Shown: piece by piece, positions 18,494-30,400 of the stretch | Position numbering within the stretch: the first letter of the stretch is position 1 | Layout: each line of letters opens with the position of its first letter | Source of the DNA: Haliclystus octoradiatus | Lineage: Eukaryota; Cnidaria; Staurozoa; Stauromedusae; Haliclystidae | Assembly (NCBI GenBank): GCA_916610825.1 | Contig: OU744451.1 | Coordinates: 25,468,207 to 25,532,206 of the forward strand | Length of the DNA: 64,000 nucleotides | Direction of reading: 5' to 3' | The notes under the pieces: model-generated | Seen by the model: only the letters and a program-made list of their open reading frames with translations | What the model was told of the DNA's origin: nothing | The model's database searches: none | Translations under genes and position numbers: made by a program

Positions 18494-21400
18494 ATGGATA
18501 TCCAGTCAAGGTAAACTAATTTTTTTTCAACTGAACTGATTATCGTCTCTATAATTGTTATTCTAAACGTAGCGTTTATGATCTAGTGTCTTCTTTCTTT
18601 CAGACGACGCTCTCTAATTGATATGTCTTTACGGCATGGCATAGCCTCTGATCCAAGTGAGAGTCAGTCTAGTTCTTCGGAATTAAACAGTCCTTTGAGT
18701 GACGTCACACCTCATCAGTCATCTTCAATGACCGTCGACTGCCCTGCGTTCCTTGATGACAATCACCTTAATGGTGGCAATGAGTTATTTGGTAATGAAG
18801 GGGGTCGATGTGGACCATGTCATACTCCATTGAAAAATGTACGACACAGATGGCCGAGTAGAGTGGAGTTCTTATTAACGCTAATCGGGTATACTGTTGG
18901 ACTGGGAAATGTTTGGCGCTTTCCCTATCTATGCCAGAAGAACGGTGGCGGTATGTATTGGCTGTATCACACACAACAATTTTCAAGCCTCTATTTTTGG
19001 TGTCCTTGCTATCCAGCGCCGTGACTTGAAGCAAAGACCCAAGTCCAGATCAAATGTCGTTGCTGCACTCCAGTCGTAACGAGCAGTAATTTATTCGCGT
19101 TAGTAAGGCCAGTAAGGATTGTTAAATATGCTGTCATCAATGACATCAATGCACAGCAGATATGCACTTATTTTATTTTCTAATAACAATGATGATTATA
19201 TCTGTCAAAAGAGTAGTAATATTGTTGAATGATATATAGATGAAAGGAGGGTGTCCACTTATGAATAGCCATCAAACACAAGTTAGTAAATTAGTCAAAG
19301 AATAGGTAACGCTGTATGAATCAACTTCATGCGAGAGAGGTTTCAATGACGTCATTCGATTTGTTTCATTTCAGCCTCATTTCTAATACCCTATTTCATA
19401 ATGCTGGTGGCTGAGGGGATACCACTGTACTACATGGAACTGTGCATTGGTCAGAGGCTGCGGCAAGGTTCAATTGGGGTGTGGCATCAGATCTCTGAAT
19501 ATCTAGATGGTGTTGGCATCGCTTCTGTTGTTGTTTGTTTTCTTGTTTGTTTATATTACAATGTCATCTTGGCTTGGTGTCTTATTTACCTTGTTAATTC
19601 ATTTAAAAGTCCTCTGCCATGGTCATCGTGCCCTACTCAGAGTACACTCGTTGGTAAGTTATGAAAAGTGGAAGTAAAAATATTACAGATAGATGTATAG
19701 ATAGATGTGTATATATATATATTTATATACTAGCTGCAGTGCAGATATCCGCTTATCTTATCATTAACTTACTTAACTATTATGTTGTATTGCCGTGACA
19801 AAACCATTGACATGATCTATCTGCTATCAACTACTGAAGAGCTGGGTGATAGTAGTAATCGTAACTGAATTTTATATCGAGCGTCCTCGTAGAGAAGAGG
19901 GTAATTATTGGGAATACGATAATTGCAAGATTTTTGATATACGGTTCAAATATCCAAATTCAAAAAGTTAGGGTATGTTTTACTAGAAACAACATTGAGG
20001 TATAGATTTTAAGCTATAGGGCAAATTATTTTATTTTCTCGTTTAAATTTTTTCAGGATAACATGTCCGTTTAAAAAAAAAAATTCTGGGTATTTTGTTC
20101 ATGATGTGAAACATTTTTGTGATCATTCTCCCATAACTTTCTTTGAATAACCCCGTCGAAGGGCAATGGAAGTCCCCTGTCTAAAGATCATAATTATCTA
20201 TAATTGTTCATATAACTGTCGAGCTACATTTACACATTAGAAAACGTATACATTTGTTGACTTGAAAGTTCTTCTATATATCGATGGCATAACAAAATTG
20301 TAACGTACCTTCTATTTCAGACTACGCGATCGAATATATAAAATTCTAAATGGGCTCAGTCAATATACTGCCAACAGATATTTACTATCGACCAGACTCA
20401 AAATTTAGTTCCAATATTTACACTGCTGTATAGGTGTTGGTAGATGCATTTACTCTTCAGTCACTTTCATCTAGGTACGTAAGTATAATTAATGTGATAT
20501 AATTGTGCCGTGATTATGTTCCAGGTAATATCACCAAACAAATTATCGTCCCTGAATGTGCCCGCAGTGCGCCAACGACATACTTTTGGTATCGATCAAC
20601 TTTAAATGCATCGCCAAGTATAGAAGAAAGCGGTGGTATCAATTGGATGGCGTGTCTTAGTTTGTTGGTGATTTGGATATTAACATGGCTTTGTCTGATT
20701 AAAGGCATTCGGTCAACTGGCAAGGTTAGATAAGACAATTTATAGCGATTTGATTTTACGGATTTTAACAACATGACGATATCAGTTATTTTATTTGGTT
20801 CTCGTATATAGGTTGTTATGGTGACGGCAACAATGCCAATCTTTTTACTTGCCATTTTATTCTTTCGTGGTGTTCACCTTGAAGGATTTCAAGATGGTCT
20901 GGCAATGCTGTTTGTACCACAGGTAAACCAAACGGCAAACTCATAATTCATGATTTGCATATTAGAAACGGGAAAGTTTCCTACAAGTCCTAGAATACGA
21001 ATCATGTACATTCGGTGTAGAGTCGGATAAATACATAAAGAATACAACGTTAGTAATATAACAACATCAAGTATAATTCAGATCCACTTCAAAACTCTTC
21101 TGTCTCACATCTCTTGATCCACTTACTTATACATTCTATCACGAGGCTGGCCTCTAACTCATGCTAAACCAACACTCGCTTCTTCTTCAAAAGTTTATTA
21201 ATTTTAATTATTAATTATGTATAATTATATGAAGTATTTAAATCAAATTATCGAATAAATATGTAACAGCAAGAAGTATTTAATTATAAGAAGAACAACG
21301 TTAACGACACCTGATTAATGTGTAGAAGGATCGGATGGATCAAAACGCACAGGCGGTTTACTAACTCGTCCAGATCGTGTATGTACATTATCATTATTAT

Positions 21401-24400
21401 TAAATCTTGAGGTTGGTCTCACATGAGACCTAGCCCTCACAAGTTGCTGACCGGAATCTGTTGAAATTGTTGTACGGTCTTCAGACGAACTTACTGCAAT
21501 ACCACGGACGTTATTGTTACCATGTCTAAATAAAACTCTTTCCCCGTCATTGGGAATAGGTACATTACTAATATTATTACCGCTATCGTGATATTTTTTC
21601 ATTGCTAACTTAGCTTTTAATTGACTATCTACATTTACAGCTTTTGATGAAAATAAAGCAGGAATTGCCGTTATAGGACGTCGACCTGTCAAAGCATGCA
21701 AAGGCGATGTACCGATCATACGATGATGAGAAGTACGCATAATAAATAAAACGTGACGTAAACGTTGGTTATTACTAAGATCGTCACAACGAGACCATCG
21801 TCTTTTAAAAGTCCGGTGAAAACGTTCAACCATCCCATTAGATCTGGGGTATCGCGGGGCCGAGTGTCGAATTGTAACGCCCCATGATGACAAAAATGAC
21901 TTAAACTTCTTAGACGTAAACTGCGATCCGTTATCAGACATGATCTCTAAACACGGACCATGAGAACAAAATACAGATTCTAAAGCATCTAAAATATCAG
22001 GCGTTTTCTCACGTTTTATAGAAAACACTTCAGGGTAACGAGACCCATAATCAACAATACTTAAATATGGTTTACCATCTACATGGAAAATATCCATTGC
22101 TAAAGTGTGCCACGGCGGTAATACATCAGATGGCTTTAACTCAGTATTAGGCCACCGTTCATCGAATTCTTTACATTGTTCACAATGTTCAATAATAGTT
22201 TTTACTTCTTTGGTCAAACCAGGCCACCATACTGATGATAAATTAGACAATGTAGATTTTAAACCAACATGACTGTCGTGCGCAGAATAAATAACACGTT
22301 CACGTAAGGTAGATGGAATGACAATCTGTGAACCTCTTAGCAGTAAACGTGGCTGTGAAGAAACAGATAATGAATAACGTTCTTTAAAATAACAATCCAA
22401 ATTTTCAGGTAAGTTAGACCAATTACTAGTCTCTAAACAATTGATAACTAACGACAACGCATTACTTGCAGCTGTTTCGCGGGAAACTTCTTTTATAGAC
22501 ACAAATTCAGGAGTAAGAAATTGTGTAGCGTCATCAAGAACAACTGATGCAATTTCACTGTAATCTTTAGTAGACAATTCAGTGGTGTCATCCGCAATAG
22601 GTGAACGAGATAAAGTATCTGCTAATGTATTCATCTGTTCACGGGCCGGTTTATAACAAATAGTGCCCCCAAAAGAAGCTAATCTCATTAACATACGCTG
22701 TAAACGAGGGGCAACATCGTCAAATGGTTTTTTCCAAATAGACTCTAAAGGTTTATGGTCAGTCCAAAATTGTACAGGACCACCCAAAATAAATTGTCGG
22801 AAACGAGTAGCACCAAACACAATAGATAATAGTTCACGCTCCATCTGCGAGTATTTCTGCTCAGTGGAGGTGAGGGATCGACTAGCGCACAAAACAGGCT
22901 TCCATTCATTGTTATGCAATTGCATGAGCACAGCTCCTAATCCATGTGGACTTGCATCGGACAAAACAGCAGTAGTAGCATTACAATCGTAAAATGCAAA
23001 CGAAGTAGTTGCAGCACATCGTAAATCATCCTTCATTTTATCCCAACAATTATCAATAGCGCTCTGATCATATGAGCCCTTCAATATATCTCGTATAGCT
23101 TTTAAATTGTTAGATAATGAAGGTAAAAATTTTTGCAAGTAGTTTAACATACCTAACAAACGACGCGCTTCTGTGACGGACTTTGGTGGTTGTAATGCCA
23201 AAGCTTCAGTAATTTTTGTAAGATCTGGAGCCAGACCAGCAGCAGAAATTGTATGACCAAGATAAAGCAACTGTTCTTGTGCAAATTTACATTTCTTTTT
23301 ATTTAATTTTGCCCCAATGGATTTTAAACGTCGTAAAACAGCATTTAGACGAGCGTCATGTTCAGTACGGTCTTTGCCAAATATAATTATATCGTCGATA
23401 TAAACTAGACATCCAGGAAGATCAACTAAATGATCTGACATAACTCTTTGAAACAATTCAGGAGCAGAGCTCACACCAAAAGGTAAACGTTTAAATTTAT
23501 AATTTCCAATATGAGTTGAGATTGTAGTTAATTCCGAAGAATCCGCATCGAGTTTGATTTGATGAAACCCGGACTCTAAATCCAAACAGGAAAAGTATTT
23601 GGAACCAGACATCTTAGCGAAAAATGAATCAGCGTTTGGAATGGCATAACGTTCTCGTTGAACAGCTTCGTTTAAACGTCTAAAATCGCCGCAAAGACGT
23701 ACATTTCCATTTTTTCGCCAAGCGACAACAATCGGCAATAACCATTTACTAGGGCCAGTCACTCTCTCCAATATATCAGCGTTAACCATCTTTTCTATTT
23801 CTTTTTCAACTGGTTTATGTAATCTGAAAGCAAGCTTTCGTGCACCTTGAACAATAGGTGTAACATTAGATTTAACATTAATTGTTGCAACACCAATATT
23901 TCCTAGCGTTTCATCGACAGCACTTACGCTGACATCGTATGCTTTAGGTAATTGTAACGGCTGTCCTCCTAATAATAAATAGTCGGAATAACTCAACAGA
24001 GGACATTTTAATTTCTTTATACATTTAGCCTTGATCAAAATTGCCTTGTCGCTTGATGAGGCCGACACTTTGATTTTTCCTTCAGCAATAATAGGTATCT
24101 TTTTACTATTCCATGGTTTCACAAAAGTGTCAGTAAGCATTTTAAATTCTTGACCTTTCTTTAAATATTCTACAGGTAACATCGTTGCCGTACTTCCAGG
24201 ATCGATTAAAAATTTCAAAGGGTCTCCGTTTACAAATAAATGTACATAAGCACGCTCACCTGGCTGAGCGGAAGTTAATGCAAAAGAAATTTCCGACTCA
24301 TTCGATGATGAGGTGTTATCCTCATTGTCAAGAGCAGCGCTTTTATCAGAGCGATGTGATTTACGCCTGACAGATACTTTATGCTGTGATGGCGTCCTTG

Positions 24401-27400
24401 TCTTGTTAACACTGTCATTCGCATATTTACTACGCTGACAAACGCTGTGAAAATGATTACGAAGTCCACATGATGAACATGATTTCCCATAGAATAGAAT
24501 AGAATAGAAATAGTTTATTTAAAGACATATAAACAACTATGATACATGATTTTTCCTTTTTGTTCTATTTGATTACATGTATGTGTTATATAAGGCATTA
24601 TTGTTAAGCAGTCGTTTCTTGATGTCTGACGGCGTCATCGTCGTCTAATAATTAGTTTGATTGAGAATATAGTGTATTTTTAATTTCTTGTTTATATTTA
24701 ATAATATTGTATGAATCGTATTTGTAATATTTATTTAGTGATTGTGCACCTCGAAAGCTGAATGATCGTTTACCACGGTCAGTATGGACGCGCGGGAGAA
24801 TGTACATGTTTTTTCTTGTAATATATTTGTGGTTACTTTTATTAAATAAAGTCTTTAATTCTGAACCATACATTCCTGATTTGGATTGGTGGGCTGTACA
24901 TGCAGTACGGAGATGTGACATGTGGCTGATAGAGAGCCATCCCAGTCGTTCAAGTGCGTCTTCCATTCTATCAAATTTTCGCTTTCCACATATCAATTTT
25001 GCCGCCCAATTTTGTATTCCTATCTGGACCCTTCTAAGCTGTGTTTTGTTGCATGAGGCCCAGACTTCGATAGCGTAGAGACAAGGATTTAAAATTTTTG
25101 ATTCTATAAGTGTTTTAAATAACCCAGCTGGAATATAAGGGCGAATCTTTGATATTGCAGATAATCTGTAGGAAGCAGTTCTTAAGATTTTATCGACGTG
25201 CTTCTTGAAACTCATTTCATTATCAAAGACCACGCCCAAGTTTCTAGCTGTACTTACATACTCTATACTTTGTTTGTCAATTGTCAAAGTTGGCAGAGTT
25301 CGGTTAATTAACTTTTTGTGACCAATAGCCATAATTTTTGTTTTATTAGTGTTGAGTAGTAGAGAATTTGCAGCAAACCAAGTCGAAACTCTTTTTGAAT
25401 CATCATTAATTTGTTTTTGTACATTACACAGTGATTGGTTGTCTTTAGATTTAAAATTATACAATACTTGTGTGTCATCGGCAAACTGACCAGCTGCACC
25501 ATGTTTAATTACGTTTGGTAGATCATTCACATAAACTAAAAAGAGCAATGGTCCAAGTACTGAGCCTTGAGGTACTCCACATGACAGTGTAACTTCGTCA
25601 GAGTAGATGTTGTTCACTTTTATGATCTGTTTGCGGTCTTTTAAGTACGATTCTATCCATGCCAATGCAATGTCAGATAATCCGAATAGTTTAAGTTTAT
25701 CCAATAAAATATTATGTTGAAGGCTATCGAATGCTTTAGATAGGTCCATGAGTATTAACAAGGAAGTATCACGAGTGTCCATGTTTTTAAGAATTCTTTC
25801 CGTTATGTTCAGAAGGGCTGTAATTGTCGAGCGACAGTGTTGGAATCCATGTTGATATTTATTTAGGATAGGAGATAAGAAGGGGTACAGTTGGATGTAA
25901 ACTATTCTTTCCACAACTTTTGACAGTAACGATAAAAGTGCAAGTGGTCGATGCTTATCTGGTTCTATAGTACCTGGTACTTTTGGTATTGGTGATACTA
26001 TAGTGTTTTTGAAGCAAGATGGAAACTTTGATGTCTTTAGGGATAGGTTAATAAGTTTTGTAAATGGTGCCGCAATGGCTGGAAGGGCAGATTTAATTGC
26101 GAAGCCATTTATGCCATCGTAGCCTGGTGCTTTCCAGTTTGGTAGTAGCCCTACAGCTTTAATTGTGTCAATGGTTGTGACATTTGTGAATTCGAATGTT
26201 TGTGAATGTTGTTGTATTGTTTCATAGTTGGTTTTTGTGTGAGTTTGGTTCTTAATGGTTGATCCAACCTCGCTGAAAAATTTGTTGATTTCATTTAATT
26301 CTGATTTCGTTTTTGCTGTACATTTATAATTAGTTTTTCTCGTCAGCTTTTTGACAAGGTTCCATACTTCTTTTACATTGTCACCACATTCAATAAATTT
26401 TTCTTTGTTGTAATTTATTTTTGCCTGTCTGAGTTTATATGTTACTTGATTGCGCTGATGTTTATACAGTTCCCAATCTTTTGATGATGTCGTCTTCATA
26501 GCCGTATAGCGCATTTTGTTGCGTTTCTTTAATTGATCTCTTAGTTCAACAGTTACCCATGGTGCGTAATTTGGATACATTACAATTGTTTTTTCTGGTG
26601 CATATTTGTTCAGAGTGTCCTGCAATATTGTTTGTAATATCATGGCTGCTTTGTTTACATCTTCATCCATTATTGCTTCTTCAAATTTAGTCAGATCAAC
26701 GTTCAAGAGTTCTTCACAAAATGCTACTCTGTCAAAGTTTTTGTATGTTCTTACAGTTCTGGTTGTTTTTCTAGGTTGTTCTGTGGCATCATATTTCATA
26801 ACAGAATACAGCCCAAGGTGGTCTGAATTACAGACAGTTTTTGGAATACATGTAGTTATTGTATGTTTTAATGAAGTAGATGATATCATATAATCTATTT
26901 CCGTTTGAGATGTTTCTGTGATTCGAGTCGATTTAGTGTTAAGAATGTGTAGTTTAAATTGGGACATCAGCTCTGAAAGCAGTTTTTTTGCAGGAGTGTT
27001 TTTATGGTAGTCAATGTTCAAATCTCCTGCAAATATGAAGTCACAATTTCTTTCAGTTAAAGTCTCTGTGGTTTCACGAATGATGTCAAGGGCTTGGCGG
27101 TAATTCTCATAGCGAGGATTGTATAAATTTATGATGTATATAATTTTATTATTTGGTATTTGTAGTTTTACTACTAATTGTTCGTATTCAATCCCCTGGG
27201 CCTTTCTTGTCAGGGTTGGATCTAAATAAACTTTCATGATATTTTTGTAAAATATAGCAGTGCCACCATGCCTGCCATTTCGGTCATTTCTATATAGACA
27301 ATAACCAGGAATAGAACATCCTATTGATTCTGGATGTAGCCATGTCTCTTGTATAATTATTAGGTCTATATCATCATCAACAGCGTATGTCTGTAATTCT

Positions 27401-30400
27401 GTTAATCGCTCAGATGTTAGACATTGAGCATTAATTGTTAAGATTTTTATCTCTTTTGTTTTAGTTATTTTATTTATTGTGTTTATGGTTGTACTTACTC
27501 TTTTCTTGTTTGTGCTGCTATTCATATTGAGTCAATTACTACTCGGTTGAGTCCGGGGCTGGGGTATTGTCTTCTTTCTGATATTTTTCACTTGGATTAA
27601 ACCGAAATTACGTATGACCCATCGATCTGTCGAGTTTTTACACCCCTCATTTCTCTCTCTGCATTCCGTTCTGAGTTCAGTTTGGAATTTTTGTTCGTCT
27701 CTGGTGTAATCTGGTGAGATATAGACACTTTCCAGACCATCATCTTCACGTAGACGTCTACCATTTGTAAGCAGCATAAGTTTGCTTCGCATATCACAGC
27801 ATTTTACTAATAATGGTTGCGAGCGCACATCTGATGGTTTTCCAAGGCGATGGCAGGACTCAATCTCCACATCTTCACCCAAGATGTTAACAGTTAAACT
27901 TTTGAGGTAATCAGTGTCATTTTCATAATCTGGGTTTATATTTAGTCCTCGGATAATTACATTTAATTTCCGTTTGTCTTTTTCTTGTGTCTGCTTAATT
28001 GCCTTTTCATGCAGATTAATTATTTTCACGTCCAACAGCGTGCGATCGTCCACAATATTTGCATGAATCGATAATCTTTGTATTATTTGCAGTTGTAGCG
28101 GCGATAATCTCTGTTTTAACAGCATCTGATCTATTAACAGTTTCATAACTTGAGACTAATTTTGTACATTCGTCAATAGTTAAAGAGTCAAAATCCTGTT
28201 GCAATAATAATCGTTTTGCGTCTTCGTTTCGGACACCACGAACCAACAAATCCCGCATTAACATATCTCCGGTTAGGGTGCGGTCAGTGTAACCAGTCTC
28301 ATCATATAAATTTCTCAATTGTTGTAAGTATTCATGTATTGGCTCGTCTTCACTTTGACGACAATCAAATAACTTACAACGGTAATCCAAATGTCGTCTC
28401 TGTGGTTTCAGGATCTTAGTTATTCCTTTGAGGACATTAGTGACAGTTTCCGTGTTGTCGGCCAAATTAAACGTACAGTTTTTCTTGGTAAATTGCCGGA
28501 ACTCTTCGCCTGCAATGTTGTAGAGAATAGCAAGCTTCTTTGCTTCTGATTGCAGTGCTAAGTCGGTGGCAGTCATATAGGTTTGGAAACCGAATTTCCA
28601 CTTCGTAAATCGGTCATATGCATCACGTTGACCAGGATTGAATTCAGGCGGAAGACGCCCACGAAAAGTTGCCATAACGTAAAAATATGGTTGATTATAT
28701 ATGCATGAAAAAAAAAATATATAAATCTATCCACTGTGCCAATGTAGAGTCGGATAAATACATAAAGAATACAACGTTAGTAATATAACAACATCAAGTA
28801 TAATTCAGATCCACTTCAAAACTCTTCTGTCTCACATCTCTTGATCCACTTACTTATACATTCTATCACGAGGCTGGCCTCTAACTCATGCTAAACCAAC
28901 ATCGGTTAATCACAATCACATTTCACCTGTTACAATAAAGGATTTCATATTTAGAATTAAGTTCTCGCTCACATTGAGGGTCACCCAGCACACGTGCCTC
29001 ACGATTCACGATTGTATTTGTATTTCTGTTTTCAGTTATCAAGACTTCAAGATCCTCTTGTTTGGTTAGACGCAGCTACGCAGACCTTTTACTCACTTGG
29101 TATAGCTTACGGATCATTAATTGCCTTTGCTAGCTACAATCCACTTAAGAACGATACTACCCGAGATGCTTTACTATTGTGTACGATCGATGCTGGCGTC
29201 AGCATATATGCCAGTGTCGTCATATTCTGCTTCATTGGTTACCGTGCGCATGTCAAAGTGACGCAATGCTTGATGAATAGCCGTGTCGACATGATGATGC
29301 TCCTAAACTATTCTAATTCCGTCTTTGGAACAACTTATGCGTTTGATACTTTCCAATATTCTTCAGCAAATATTAACTGGTTACAAAACAATGTCAGCAT
29401 TTACGTCAATGCCTCAGCTGTTATTTGTGATAAAGCCATGTACCTAAACGAGGTTAGCCATGTACAGTACTGTTTGATACTTTAAATGTTGTCTCTTTTT
29501 ACTGTTTATAGGCTGTATATCATGATAGTTAAACCTTTTCGTAACGGTCATATCCTATGCTAAGAATCGACCGCTTGTTAGAGGGATTCTCCAACTTATT
29601 GAGTTTTATCTCAACAACAAAATGCAGCCAAAAATTGTTTTTTATTGGGTTTCTCGATATACATAACTCATTCCAATCAGTTCTGTAAAATGTGTTTGTT
29701 TGGATAATTGTATTCACAATTAAAACTATTCACGTTCTATTTGCAGACCTCTCATTCATCTGGTCTGGCTTTCATCACCTTCACCGAGGCAATCAACACG
29801 ATGCCCAATTCGCAGATGTGGTCAATTCTCTTTTTCTTGATGCTGGTAACTCTTGGCATCGATACTCAATTTGGTATGTTAGAAGGTATCATCACTCCAA
29901 TGCTAGATGCCAACCTATTTCCAAATGTCAGAATAGAAGTTCAAACGGGTAAGGGTCCAGACCACGCCCTTTGGTACCATTCCATAGTTGAAGAGTTGCT
30001 AATAATAATATTGCATATACTTTCAGGTGCAATATGTTTGCTTTTGTTTCTGCTGGGTCTTCCTATGGTGCAAAACTCTGGTCTATATTGGCAACAATTA
30101 ATTGAGAATTATTGTTCTGGTATTCCACTTCTTATCATCGCTTTAGTCGAATGTCTCTCACTCTCCTACATATATGGCATGCCAAAGTAAGCGGGAGAAC
30201 ATTATCACCCGACAATGATATATCGGGTGGTTCACCTCGCTTGACAGTGTCTTTTTCAATGTTTTAGATTTTCAGAAGACATTGAATATATGACGAATAA
30301 ACGACCTCGTTCAATTTGGCTATGGTGTTGGAAATTTATATCACCGCTGACCATTGTTATCGTGTTGGTGTTTAGTATTACTGGTTTATCGAAAAGCACG

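Larger units (their letters stand above)
21016..28901 (-). mobile_element. Ty3/Gypsy LTR retrotransposon, antisense in SLC6 intron 5
   Basis: Complete LTR element read on the minus strand: 5' LTR 28743-28901, primer-binding site, gag, protease-RT-RNase H-integrase, purine tract, 3' LTR 21016-21174. It is flanked by a 4-bp TCGG target duplication (21012-21015 and 28902-28905). The LTRs begin TG, end CA, are 159 bp and read as identical, so insertion was recent. There is no envelope gene. Coding is interrupted by a LINE (about 24490-28030) in the gag zinc-knuckle region, so this copy is not autonomous. It is oriented opposite to the host gene, which limits use of its polyadenylation signals there. 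Confidence 0.95.

Noticed and set aside
27532..28146. 204-codon frame as a complete protein
   Set aside because: The first 35-40 codons are Gypsy sequence in the wrong phase; only the part below about 28032 is LINE ORF1.
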